A stretch of 64,000 bases of DNA from a virus: positions 62,001 to 126,000 of IMG/VR virus record IMGVR_UViG_3300023257_000007. The stretch is one strand, 5' to 3'. Positions 1-8,010 of the stretch are shown one piece after another. Position 1 is the first letter of the stretch. Every line of letters begins with the position of its first letter. The notes under the pieces are model-generated. The model was not told the origin of the DNA. It ran no database searches and was given only the letters and a program-made list of their open reading frames with translations. The position numbers and the translations under genes are program-made.

Positions 1-123
1 TATACCTAAGTTACCATAAAGACTGTTTTTAATTATTTTAAGAGGTGCACCTAAATTACCAATCATTCTTCCTTTATATATTATCAAAGGCGCGCCCAAA
101 TTACCCAAAACTTTATTCTGCAT
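1..123 (-). CDS. partial repeat protein, 3' end beyond the left edge
   Basis: Open frame of 41 codons starting at the ATG at 121-123 and running off the left edge. It contains a repeated GNLG unit (GNLGAPL twice, then GNLGI) spaced about 19 residues apart, with basic and hydrophobic residues between; such spacing suits a beta-solenoid or other repeat fold. It overlaps the end of the upstream gene by 11 nt, so the two are probably co-transcribed. I do not recognise the family. A leucine-rich-like repeat in a virion or host-interaction protein is possible, but only the N-terminus is visible. Confidence 0.55.
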   Translation of the reverse strand, partial: MQNKVLGNLGAPLIIYKGRMIGNLGAPLKIIKNSLYGNLGI

Positions 124-649
124 AAAATCTACTCCTCAAAATCATTTTAGAATTATTAATATCTACTAAATCTAACGCTATACTTGACACTATTGCATAA
201 GGTTTAAATAATTTCATATTAATAAGTTTCTCATTAATTTTTTCTACAGTTTCCTCAATTAATAAATTTTCTAAATCTGCAATAATATCTATTCCAACGT
301 GTCTTAAATCTTCTACCTCATTCATTGGTATTATAATAGAAAATTGATATGTCTCTGTCATATGTTTCATATCAACTGCTCTCTGCATAGGTTCTACTTT
401 AATACCATCTAAATTTAATTTAGAAAGTATCTTTATGGATATTGGTAATGTGTTATCTATTTCAGTCACATATTTATTATAAATAGGATTTTCAATATCT
501 CTTGATATATAGGAATTTTTATTCATATCTCTCATTGCATGATATTCAGCATATATAGACATCCATTCCAAATCTTTCTCTTTTATATCTAAATTTTCAA
601 GTACTGGTTTCCATTTATTAATTGATCTTACTTTATCAATATGTTCCAT
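113..649 (-). CDS. hypothetical protein, faint resemblance to the N-terminal arm of T4-like major capsid proteins
   Basis: 178 aa, starting with ATG exactly at the end of the clamp-loader gene (1-nt overlap), so it is translationally coupled. The first 40 residues (INKWKPVLENL, then EWMSIYAEYHA) and residues about 66-86 (LPISIKILSKLNLDGIKVEP) resemble in pattern the N-arm of T4 gp23-like capsid proteins (NKWxPLLE, then a leucine-rich stretch followed by V-x-P-M). The rest is alpha/beta without a motif I know. In T4 the gene after gp44 is the small clamp-loader subunit gp62, but I see no gp62 similarity. Treat the capsid resemblance as a hypothesis only. Confidence 0.6.
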   Translation of the reverse strand: MEHIDKVRSINKWKPVLENLDIKEKDLEWMSIYAEYHAMRDMNKNSYISRDIENPIYNKYVTEIDNTLPISIKILSKLNLDGIKVEPMQRAVDMKHMTETYQFSIIIPMNEVEDLRHVGIDIIADLENLLIEETVEKINEKLINMKLFKPYAIVSSIALDLVDINNSKMILRSRFYAE

Positions 650-1626
650 TAATTATTCATTATATTTTTAAGTTCAGTAATAAAAGATACTAAATGTATT
701 TCAGGATCTAAAGTTTGATCATATTCAGCATTATACTCTTTACACAATTTAATAAATTCCTGTCCTTTTTTAATAGCCAATGTACTATCTTTCTCTAAAA
801 GATATTTAAAAAATGGTCTACCTAACAATTTAAGTAAAACATCCGTTTTATCTCTATAATTATCTAATACAAGATAATAATTCTGACCTACATTATTATC
901 ATTATCCAATATATAGTCATAAAGTTCTAAATTAGTTGAATTTTTTTGTTCTTTTAATATTTCATAATCTCCAATTATTGATACTTCCTGTAAGTCTTGA
1001 ATTGAGGATCTAAAATCTGGAAAATTACTATTGATAATATTCTCTAATATCTGATCATTAATCTCTATTTTTTCAGATTTAGCAACAGTCTTCAAAAAAC
1101 TTAATTGTGATTTTCTAATAAACTGTGATTCATCACTATTTAAAGGTTCAAAATTAATAACATTAAATCTTGATAAAATCGCCATACCTGTTTCATCTCT
1201 TTGAAATTTAGACATACTATTCGCAGTCGCAACAAATCTAACATTATCAGAATGTTCTTCAATAAAACCTCTTAACCCTTCTCTAAATTGTCTAGTTGTA
1301 CCATCAAATTCTTCTAACCACACAGTTTTCATACCTTTATTACCCAGTAAACCATATGTTGTACAGTGATCATCTATCTTTTTTCTAACTGTATCAATAC
1401 CATTTTCAAGTGAACAGTTAATTTTTAAACAATTTGTTCCTTCTGTTAATATTTTTGCGAGTGTAGTTTTACCTATACCAGCACTTCCATAAAATATCAT
1501 ATTTGTTTTAATACCATCTTTAATAAATTTTTCAATTCGTGGTAATAAAAACATTTTTATTTTACCAGATTCTTTAATTAGTGTATTGGGTCTATATTTT
1601 TCCCAAAATAATTTGTCTTTAATCAT
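649..1626 (-). CDS. 44: sliding-clamp loader ATPase, T4 gp44-like
   Basis: 325 aa AAA+ ATPase of the clamp-loader/RFC type, which in T4 opens the gp45 clamp and loads it on primer-template DNA. Visible motifs: Walker A GSAGIGKT (47-54); a Walker-B-like LEEFD (104-108), where the first acid is E instead of the usual D; sensor 1 ATANS (133-137); and an SRF motif (152-154) in the arginine-finger (SRC-box) position. The N-terminal FWEKYRPNTL matches the WxEKYRP start typical of RFC and gp44. Length fits gp44 (319 aa). The gene opens a minus-strand unit and is followed directly by the 178-aa gene. Confidence 0.85.
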   Translation of the reverse strand: MIKDKLFWEKYRPNTLIKESGKIKMFLLPRIEKFIKDGIKTNMIFYGSAGIGKTTLAKILTEGTNCLKINCSLENGIDTVRKKIDDHCTTYGLLGNKGMKTVWLEEFDGTTRQFREGLRGFIEEHSDNVRFVATANSMSKFQRDETGMAILSRFNVINFEPLNSDESQFIRKSQLSFLKTVAKSEKIEINDQILENIINSNFPDFRSSIQDLQEVSIIGDYEILKEQKNSTNLELYDYILDNDNNVGQNYYLVLDNYRDKTDVLLKLLGRPFFKYLLEKDSTLAIKKGQEFIKLCKEYNAEYDQTLDPEIHLVSFITELKNIMNN

Positions 1627-1686
1627 AATTCATAAATTTAAAATTCTGGATATTATACTTAATAATAAAAAGTTAGTTTAAATTAA

Positions 1687-1713
1687 AAAAGCACCATATT
1701 TCATGGTGCTTTT
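1687..1713 (-). terminator. rho-independent terminator
   Basis: Perfect 11-bp stem AAAAGCACCAT / ATGGTGCTTTT with a 5-nt loop. On the minus strand it is followed by a T-run, ending the transcript of the 209-aa gene. It is nearly symmetric, so it could also stop plus-strand transcription. Confidence 0.85.
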
Positions 1714-1735
1714 AAGATTATTTAATATTTAATTT

Positions 1736-2365
1736 CTATGAAATAGGTCCATTTTGATTTTGTGATTGATCTGTAGGGAAATTATATTGATTTTTTTCAG
1801 GTATAAAAGTATCATTTGGAGTTACATCATCTATTTTTTCTTCTGTTTTTATTTCCCAATCTTTTTCTAAATGAAATTCTGATTCATCAACATAAATTAA
1901 ATCATCTAATAATTCATCTGATTTAATACTCATATCTTCTTCTAAGTTAACAACTTTTTCAATTTTATCAAAATTATCAAAATTTTCAAAACCACATTTA
2001 AATGCAATATATTCACAGTAATTTATATTTCTATTTAATTGATCGGCTATATATTCACTATAATCAACTGTTTTATTTAATTGTTCATCTATTTTATCTT
2101 TTTCAAGAATATTAGAAACATCATTTTTATATCCATGATCTTCTAACTCGACCCATTTTTCTAACGGAGAATCTTCTATAGAATTTAGTATTTCAATTCT
2201 TGATTCAAATTCTGTAGGTAAATAATAATTATAAATCGTAGTAGTACCTTTTTGTTGTGTTTTTGGCACAAAATTGATATAATTATTTATTATAATATCA
2301 ATTTCAGATTTACTTCTTCCTTGTCCAACTTGTATATAATGTACTAGAATTAATTCTTTCTTCAT
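1736..2365 (-). CDS. hypothetical acidic protein with a YSEYIA repeat
   Basis: 209 aa, unrecognised. Residues about 100-125 hold a degenerate tandem unit (DYSEYIADQLNRN, then INYCEYIAFKCG), a type of Tyr-Glu-Tyr repeat I associate with uncharacterised phage proteins. The C-terminus is polar and low-complexity (Q, N, P). Monocistronic: its own TAATATATA-type box lies 20 nt upstream and a strong terminator follows. A virion or scaffold role is possible but unsupported. Confidence 0.6.
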   Translation of the reverse strand: MKKELILVHYIQVGQGRSKSEIDIIINNYINFVPKTQQKGTTTIYNYYLPTEFESRIEILNSIEDSPLEKWVELEDHGYKNDVSNILEKDKIDEQLNKTVDYSEYIADQLNRNINYCEYIAFKCGFENFDNFDKIEKVVNLEEDMSIKSDELLDDLIYVDESEFHLEKDWEIKTEEKIDDVTPNDTFIPEKNQYNFPTDQSQNQNGPIS

Positions 2366-2384
2366 AATAATTTTTTTATTTTAA

Positions 2385-2394
2385 TTATATATTA
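2385..2394 (-). promoter_or_regulatory. TAATATATAA box, putative phage promoter
   Basis: Instance of the recurrent TTAATATATA motif, read on the minus strand, 20 nt upstream of the 209-aa gene. Similar boxes stand before many genes here, so I read it as the -10-like element of a phage-specific promoter. Confidence 0.5.
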
Positions 2395-2419
2395 TGAAAA
2401 ATTGGTCCATATCGAAAAT

Positions 2420-2806
2420 TTATTCAGGCAAAGAATTTAAAGTGTTAGGAATATTATCAGATTTTAATATAATATCTGTTACTTTATTAATATATTCTTC
2501 TTGTTTTACAGATTCTAATTTTCTAAGGTATTCCTTCTCTTTTTCTTTATCTTTTAGATGTTCTTTATATTTATCCCAATTACTTTTTGTAATTTTGGAA
2601 AGCACATCTTCAGCTCTTAATATTATATTTTGTAGTCTTATTTGAGCTTTTTCAGGATTTTTAGCTAGTTTAGATAAACTATCCATTTCAAGTAGTAAAT
2701 CATCACACTCTTTTACAGTATCTTCAGAACCACCAAAAATCATGAATAGACGCTTAGCGGCGTCTATTCTATTATACATTATATTAACTCTTTTTCTAAC
2801 TGACAT
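2420..2806 (-). CDS. hypothetical helical protein
   Basis: 128 aa, highly charged, predominantly helical and probably coiled-coil in its second half (KEHLKDKEKEKEYLRKLESV). No recognised family. Starts with ATG overlapping the preceding stop by one base, so it sits in one operon with the genes at 2806-3791. Confidence 0.6.
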   Translation of the reverse strand: MSVRKRVNIMYNRIDAAKRLFMIFGGSEDTVKECDDLLLEMDSLSKLAKNPEKAQIRLQNIILRAEDVLSKITKSNWDKYKEHLKDKEKEKEYLRKLESVKQEEYINKVTDIILKSDNIPNTLNSLPE

Positions 2807-3468
2807 TAAATCATCTTATCTATATTTTCTATTCTAATTTTACCTTTACCAACTAAACTTTCACAACTTCTACTAAAATCTGCTAAAAAATCATTATTTT
2901 CTTTAACAAATAATTTATAATCTATTTGTTTATCTTCATTAATATACTCAGTTGAAGGTAAATAATTAACATTCCAACCTTCATCTAATTTAGTAATAAG
3001 TATTTTACTTTCTGATACAAAAAAGTTTTTAATATCTTTTTCAGACAAATATTCTAAAAAATAATCTTCTGGAATATTTTTCAAATCATTAAGTTGAATA
3101 GTTGATTCTTTAATAACATAGTCTTCATAACTAAATACCTCTTTAGGTTCAGGAATCATATTAAGAGAATCTAATTCATCATATAAAGTATTAACCATAT
3201 TATTTAAAACAGGTAAACTATACATATGAATAGATGAATGTATAGTTGATTCTAATAAAAGATCACTAGTATTTTTAGTATGTTCTTTAATATAATTTTC
3301 AATTTTATCAATCAATTCTTCTTTACCTTTTAAAGTTAAATTTGAAGGTTCATTATCATATTGAATAACAATTTTTTCTTCTATTAATCTACCAATAGTT
3401 TTTCTTAATTGAGAAGGATATTTCTTAGTATATTCTTCTTTTTTATCGTAATTACTAAATTTTTTCAT
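2806..3468 (-). CDS. hypothetical protein with a capsid-signal-like N-terminus
   Basis: 220 aa, unknown. It begins MKKFSNYDKKEE, close to the short Met-Lys-x-Phe-x-x-Tyr start shared by many otherwise unrelated proteins here, which resembles the T4 internal-protein capsid-targeting peptide. Residues about 15-60 look like a small winged-helix or helical domain (SQLRKTIGRLIEEKIV, then LTLKGKEELIDKI). Two nt separate it from the preceding gene, which has the same type of start. Confidence 0.6.
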   Translation of the reverse strand: MKKFSNYDKKEEYTKKYPSQLRKTIGRLIEEKIVIQYDNEPSNLTLKGKEELIDKIENYIKEHTKNTSDLLLESTIHSSIHMYSLPVLNNMVNTLYDELDSLNMIPEPKEVFSYEDYVIKESTIQLNDLKNIPEDYFLEYLSEKDIKNFFVSESKILITKLDEGWNVNYLPSTEYINEDKQIDYKLFVKENNDFLADFSRSCESLVGKGKIRIENIDKMI

Positions 3469-3470
3469 AA

Positions 3471-3791
3471 TTATTTCTTAATTTTTTTACTTTCTACGAT
3501 TAATTCACCATCTTTCCCAACTATTGTTTCATATATTTCAACATCTTTTTCAACTTTTCTTTGAAGTCTTGTTGGATTAGATTTAATTGATTCTAATGTG
3601 AGTATCTTATTTTGAATTTCTTCTCTTTTAATTAAAACAGATAAAGAATTAACTAAATCTTCTTTTCCCTTAATTTCTCCTTCATCTATTTTCAAAGATT
3701 GTTCTATTATATCATAAACATCATACCTAACTTTATCATTTCCTGTATATGGATTATTATTTTCATTTAAAGAATTACTAAAAGTTTTCAT
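3471..3791 (-). CDS. hypothetical small protein with a capsid-signal-like N-terminus
   Basis: 106 aa, unknown. N-terminus MKTFSNSLNENNNP resembles the T4 internal-head-protein leader (MKTYQEF...), with a possible prohead-protease site after the Glu. The remainder is charged and helical. First gene of a three-gene minus-strand unit; its start lies 20 nt from a TATATATACA box. Confidence 0.6.
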   Translation of the reverse strand: MKTFSNSLNENNNPYTGNDKVRYDVYDIIEQSLKIDEGEIKGKEDLVNSLSVLIKREEIQNKILTLESIKSNPTRLQRKVEKDVEIYETIVGKDGELIVESKKIKK

Positions 3792-3810
3792 AGTTCTATT
3801 TTAATTTATT

Positions 3811-3820
3811 TGTATATATA
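3811..3820 (-). promoter_or_regulatory. TATATATACA box upstream of the 106-aa gene
   Basis: Variant of the recurrent TTAATATATA box, about 20 nt from the ATG at 3791. It lies in the divergent spacer shared with the clpB-like gene. Confidence 0.4.
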
Positions 3821-3842
3821 AATTTTTAAAACTCATTCAAGA

Positions 3843-3880
3843 ATCAAAATTTTTCATTTTTTTATTCTGAAAATTTTGAT
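3843..3880. repeat. imperfect inverted repeat in a divergent promoter region
   Basis: ATCAAAATTTTTCA and TGAAAATTTTGAT form a 13-bp stem with one bulged T and an 11-nt T-rich loop, midway between the divergent 106-aa and clpB-like genes. It could be an operator or a cruciform; the symmetry is seen, the function is inferred. Confidence 0.45.
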
Positions 3881-3935
3881 ATATTTATATCAAATTACAA
3901 AACAAAAAATATTACATATATAAACTAAATAAACA

Positions 3936-6092
3936 ATGGAAGAAAATACAGAAAATACAAATCAACCAAAATACCCTTGGTTAGCAAAATTTGCAATAAA
4001 TTTAAATGATTATGCATCTAAAGGTAAATTAAAACCAGTAATAGGTAGAGACGAAGAAATTCGTAGAATATTACAAATACTTTCCAGAAAAACTAAAAAT
4101 AATCCAATAGTTATAGGTGAATCAGGTGTTGGAAAAACATCTGTTGTTGAAGCATTAGCCCAAAGAATAGTTGATGGTGATGTACCTGAAAATCTTAAAG
4201 ATAAAGTAATAGCATCTTTAGATTTAGCTACATTAGTTGCTGGTGCAAAATATAAAGGTGAATTCGAAGAAAGAATACAAACCATTGTAAAAGAAATAAT
4301 TGAATCTAATGGTCAAATTATACTTTTTATTGATGAAATTCACACATTAGTTGGTACAGGTGGTGGAAATGGTGCAATGGATGCTGCAGGTATTTTAAAA
4401 CCTATATTATCAAGAGGTGAAATTAGAGCAATTGGTGCAACAACTATTGATGAATATAAAAAATCAATTGAGCAAGATAGAGCATTAGATAGAAGATTTC
4501 AAACAGTTATGATTGATGAGCCTGATAAATTTCAATCAATTTCAATTTTAAGAGGTATTAAAGATAGTTTTGAAAAACATCATGATGTTAGAATAGTAGA
4601 TAGTGCTATTATAAGTGCTGTAGAATTATCAATAAGATATGTATCTGATAGATTTTTACCAGATAAGGCTATTGATTTATTAGATGAAGCTTGTTCTAAA
4701 TTAAGATTAGAAATAAATTCTGTACCAGGTGAAATTGATGAAATATCTAGAAGAATTCAACAATTAGAAATTGAAAGAGAAGGTTTAAGAATGGAAGGAA
4801 ACAATAAAAAAGTTTCAAAAATTACATCTGAAATAGATTCATTAACTGAAAGCTTAAAAACTTTTAATTTACAATGGAACAAAGAAATAGAACTTGTTGA
4901 TAATATTAAAATATTAAAAAAAGATTTAGCTGGATATAATAATGATATCGAAAAATTTAGAAATGAAGCATATTACGAACATGTAGCAAAATTACAATAT
5001 GGTATAATACCAAAAGTAGAACTAGAAATAAAAGAACTAGAAGATAAACTTAAAGAAATACAAAAAGGTGTCCAACTTGTTGATGAAGAAGTTGATGGTG
5101 AAGATATAGCAGAAATTGTAGCAAAATGGACTGGTATACCAGTTTCAAAAATGTTAAAATCTGAAAAAATAAAATTAGTAAATCTTGAAGATGAATTACA
5201 TAAAAGAATTATTGGCCAAAATGAAGCTGTAACAGAATTATCAAACGCAGTAAGAAGAAGTAGATCCGGATTACAAGATACAAAAAAACCAATTGGTTCT
5301 TTTATTTTCTTAGGAACCACCGGAGTTGGTAAAACAGAAACAGCAAAAGCACTAGCTGAATATTTGTTTGATGATGAAAATGCAATGGTAAGAATTGATA
5401 TGAGTGAATATATGGAAAGACATGCCGTAGCTAAATTAATCGGTCCCCCTCCAGGTTATATTGGTTATGAAGAAGGTGGTCAATTAACAGACCAGGTAAG
5501 AAGAAAACCTTATTCAGTAATTTTATTTGATGAAATTGAAAAAGCTCACCCTGATACATTTAATACCTTATTACAAGTATTAGATGATGGTAGATTAACT
5601 GATAATAAAGGTAGAACTGTTGATTTTAAGAACACTATTATTATTATGACTTCTAATATTGGTTCTCATATTATTAGAGAAAATTTTGAAAAATTAACTG
5701 ATGAAAATAGAGAAGAAGTTATTAAAAAAACCAATGATGAAGTAATGGAAGTTTTAAAAAATACTGTAAGACCAGAATTTTTAAATAGAATTGATGAAAT
5801 TGTGACATTTCAACCATTAACAAGAGAAGAAATTAAAAAAATTGTAGTATTACAATTTAACTCAATCAAGAAAAGATTACCAGACGTTGAATTAGAATTA
5901 ACAGAAAAAGCTCTTGATTATTTAACATTAAAATCATATGATCCTCAATTTGGAGCTAGACCAGTTAAGAGAACATTACAAGATACAATTTTAGATGATT
6001 TATCAATGTCAATTTTAAAAGATGAAGTTAAAAAAGATGATGCTATTTTAATTGACTATGATGGTGAGAAAATAACATTTGACAATAAATAG
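3936..6092 (+). CDS. clpB: ClpB-type AAA+ disaggregase lacking the N-terminal domain
   Basis: 718 aa Hsp100 protein with two AAA+ modules. NBD1: Walker A GESGVGKT (61-68), pore loop KYKGE (105-109), Walker B LFIDEIH (130-136). A coiled-coil middle domain occupies about 265-390. NBD2: Walker A GTTGVGKT (460-467), Walker B near 528 (ILFDEIE), then GPPPGYIGYEEGG. There is no ClpP-binding IGF/IGL loop between the second Walker B and the sensor region, and the M-domain is near full length, so it resembles ClpB rather than ClpA/C. It lacks the roughly 140-residue Clp-N domain. Known ClpB threads aggregated protein with DnaK help; a phage copy may support virion protein folding or late-infection proteostasis (inference). 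It stands alone behind an A-rich leader. Confidence 0.92.
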   Translation: MEENTENTNQPKYPWLAKFAINLNDYASKGKLKPVIGRDEEIRRILQILSRKTKNNPIVIGESGVGKTSVVEALAQRIVDGDVPENLKDKVIASLDLATLVAGAKYKGEFEERIQTIVKEIIESNGQIILFIDEIHTLVGTGGGNGAMDAAGILKPILSRGEIRAIGATTIDEYKKSIEQDRALDRRFQTVMIDEPDKFQSISILRGIKDSFEKHHDVRIVDSAIISAVELSIRYVSDRFLPDKAIDLLDEACSKLRLEINSVPGEIDEISRRIQQLEIEREGLRMEGNNKKVSKITSEIDSLTESLKTFNLQWNKEIELVDNIKILKKDLAGYNNDIEKFRNEAYYEHVAKLQYGIIPKVELEIKELEDKLKEIQKGVQLVDEEVDGEDIAEIVAKWTGIPVSKMLKSEKIKLVNLEDELHKRIIGQNEAVTELSNAVRRSRSGLQDTKKPIGSFIFLGTTGVGKTETAKALAEYLFDDENAMVRIDMSEYMERHAVAKLIGPPPGYIGYEEGGQLTDQVRRKPYSVILFDEIEKAHPDTFNTLLQVLDDGRLTDNKGRTVDFKNTIIIMTSNIGSHIIRENFEKLTDENREEVIKKTNDEVMEVLKNTVRPEFLNRIDEIVTFQPLTREEIKKIVVLQFNSIKKRLPDVELELTEKALDYLTLKSYDPQFGARPVKRTLQDTILDDLSMSILKDEVKKDDAILIDYDGEKITFDNK

Positions 6093-6136
6093 TAGTTTAT
6101 ATATTTGTAGAGAAATTAATTTTTTGGATGGCTTTT

Positions 6137-6146
6137 TTAATATATA
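6137..6146 (+). promoter_or_regulatory. TTAATATATA box deciding the next start
   Basis: Exact copy of the recurrent box, ending 5 nt before the ATG at 6152. Its position inside the longer open frame that begins at 6128 argues that the real start is 6152. Confidence 0.5.
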
Positions 6147-6151
6147 CAGAT

Positions 6152-6790
6152 ATGAAATATTTAAAAAAATATGAATCTTGGCAGAGTATGGTTGGCACTA
6201 AGTTAAATGTCGGTCTTAAAAAGCATGTAGGTTTATATGATAAAGATCCAGAAACAGTAAAAGAATATTTTACAGAATTAAAAAATGATGAAAATTATAA
6301 AATACTAGACAAGAAGAGTAAAAATGAATATTTAGAACAATATATGAAATACTTTTTGAGACATTTTAAAGAAAATTCTGAATATTCTGAATTAATAAAA
6401 GATGAAGTGTTTAAAGATATCTATCCTTCAATAATACGTAATGAAGTTGGTTACAATTACAAAAATCTAGATGAAGAAACATTGAAATACTTTATAGGAT
6501 TTTCTGGTAAGAAAAATAAAGGTATGTACTATTCACTAGAAAAATTAGCAAAAATTTTAAATACAAATCAATATAATGATGAAAGACAAAATTTTTTCAT
6601 AGAACTGTATATAGATCAGTTAGTCTTATTTAAAAATGCAAATAAAAGTAAAGATTTATCTAGAATTATATACTCAAAAATATTTCAATTATTTACAGCA
6701 GGTAAAACAGGAAAAAACATGATTAAAATCACAGAAATGTTAGAAAAAAAAAGGAATTCTTACGAAAGAAATATCAAATTATGTTTTTAA
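6152..6790 (+). CDS. 5' part of a frameshifted gene, capsid-signal-like N-terminus
   Basis: Unknown helical protein. I start it at 6152 rather than 6128 because this gives the N-terminus MKYLKKYESWQSM, of the capsid-targeting-like type, and places the TTAATATATA box just upstream. The frame ends 38 nt after a run of nine A (6744-6752). Removing one A joins it without a stop to the next open frame, giving one protein of about 341 aa. It is therefore either disrupted, mis-sequenced at the homopolymer, or expressed by slippage. Confidence 0.65.
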   Translation: MKYLKKYESWQSMVGTKLNVGLKKHVGLYDKDPETVKEYFTELKNDENYKILDKKSKNEYLEQYMKYFLRHFKENSEYSELIKDEVFKDIYPSIIRNEVGYNYKNLDEETLKYFIGFSGKKNKGMYYSLEKLAKILNTNQYNDERQNFFIELYIDQLVLFKNANKSKDLSRIIYSKIFQLFTAGKTGKNMIKITEMLEKKRNSYERNIKLCF

Positions 6791-6803
6791 TTTAAATGGT
6801 AAT

Positions 6804-7178
6804 TTGCGTTCAGATCCATTAGGAATAACAGATTTTATCACGAGACCTGAATTTCTATCAAAGTTATCTGAATATTATGATGGTGATATAAATAATATCA
6901 TAACTAAAAATATCTTACAAAGAATCGGTTTTTATAATGCTAGTTTAAACTTCTCAAAAGGCACTTCATATGCTACTACAGGTCCTAATTACTATGATGT
7001 AGAAAAACTCGTTTCTGGTTTTTTGAAACAACCAGATTTTTCTCTAGAAGATTATATTGAAAAATTCATTGATGCTGACGAAGATAGATGGCGAAGTATA
7101 AGGAAAACGTATAAAACAGATAAATTAAAAGAAAAATATAAATACTTTAGCGAAGCTGGTAAACTCGGATTATTTTAA
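6804..7178 (+). CDS. 3' part of the frameshifted gene
   Basis: 124-codon frame opening with TTG. The frame is already open and protein-like upstream of that codon (from 6753: GILTKEISNYVFNLNGNL), which shows it continues the preceding gene after a one-base shift at the A9 run. The sequence (SDPLGITDFITRPEFLSKL) is unfamiliar. It ends with a 4-nt convergent overlap with the homing endonuclease gene. Confidence 0.55.
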   Translation: MRSDPLGITDFITRPEFLSKLSEYYDGDINNIITKNILQRIGFYNASLNFSKGTSYATTGPNYYDVEKLVSGFLKQPDFSLEDYIEKFIDADEDRWRSIRKTYKTDKLKEKYKYFSEAGKLGLF

Positions 7179-7909
7179 GTATTTATATTATCAAGAAGTT
7201 CCTTTAAATATTTTTTCTTATTCGATTTATATTCTTCTTCAATTATTCTAATTAATTTAATATTATTATCTAGACAATATTCATCTAACAATTTATCTAG
7301 ATGAACAACCTTTTCATATTTTTCTGGTGTGCCTAATTTTTCATATAATTCTTTTGATCTATGCCAAATACCATCATATTCAATAAATAATTTCCTGTCA
7401 GAAAAAGTTATATCAACAGATTTACTATCAATTTTATTAAATGTTATTATCCTATGTGATTTAACATTATGTTCACCATATATTTTTTTGAGATACTTTC
7501 TTATTTCACGTTCACCCTTCGAAGAACATCTACTATTATTTGGTCCTCTTAAATTTTGAATACATTTTTCTCTATATTCTAAATCATTATTTAATTTATA
7601 AATAATTGATTTACTTATTTTATCTTTAGTTTCTTTACTATGTTCTCTCGTATTTGCACATGATCGACTACAAAAATATTTTTCTTTAATTGGAAATTTT
7701 TTAGATGGTTCTTTTACATTAAATTTAACACCACAATTATTACATATTACTTCATAATCAGTTACAACTCCTTGCTCATTTATCATTCTTTTGTGTCTGG
7801 CTTTAATAAGATTATCCTTTGAAGGTTTTTTATGTTTCCATCTTATGTGATTGGCTTTAATTTTAGCATTATCAAATTCTTCATCACAATATTCACAAGT
7901 ATATTTCAT
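7175..7909 (-). CDS. freestanding homing endonuclease, zinc fingers plus Vsr/EDxHD-like nuclease
   Basis: 244 aa. N-terminal C2H2 finger (CEYC at 5-8, with H-x4-H near 20-25), then a second zinc site (CNNC and CSRSC), a NUMOD3-like stretch (SKETKDKISKSI) near 92-103, and a C-terminal Vsr-fold nuclease with SSKGEREIRKYL, VDITF and FIEYDGIWH; the D-x-H arrangement resembles EDxHD homing endonucleases. Such genes spread by cutting homologous phage DNA. It lies between the frameshifted gene and the tmRNA, carries its own TAATATATAG box, and is not inside an intron. Confidence 0.8.
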   Translation of the reverse strand: MKYTCEYCDEEFDNAKIKANHIRWKHKKPSKDNLIKARHKRMINEQGVVTDYEVICNNCGVKFNVKEPSKKFPIKEKYFCSRSCANTREHSKETKDKISKSIIYKLNNDLEYREKCIQNLRGPNNSRCSSKGEREIRKYLKKIYGEHNVKSHRIITFNKIDSKSVDITFSDRKLFIEYDGIWHRSKELYEKLGTPEKYEKVVHLDKLLDEYCLDNNIKLIRIIEEEYKSNKKKYLKELLDNINT

Positions 7910-7927
7910 TTTTCATATTATTTTTAA

Positions 7928-7937
7928 CTATATATTA
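7928..7937 (-). promoter_or_regulatory. TAATATATAG box of the homing endonuclease
   Basis: Recurrent promoter-like box on the minus strand, 19 nt upstream of the ATG at 7909. Confidence 0.45.
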
Positions 7938-7980
7938 AAACTACGAGGTTCAATTCAATACTATTCCAAATACATAAAAC

Positions 7981-8008
7981 AAAAAAGCCACATAATGTGG
8001 CTTTTTTT
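7981..8008 (-). terminator. terminator of the tmRNA transcript
   Basis: AAAAAAGCCACA / TGTGGCTTTTTT stem with a 3-nt loop and a T-run, placed 3 nt beyond the 3' end of the tmRNA on the minus strand. The near-perfect symmetry may also insulate the other strand. Confidence 0.85.
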
Positions 8009-8010
8009 AG

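Noticed and set aside
113-649. Clamp-loader small subunit (T4 gp62) by position after gp44
   Set aside because: Position fits, but I see no sequence resemblance to gp62; the capsid-arm resemblance is slightly better, and neither is firm.
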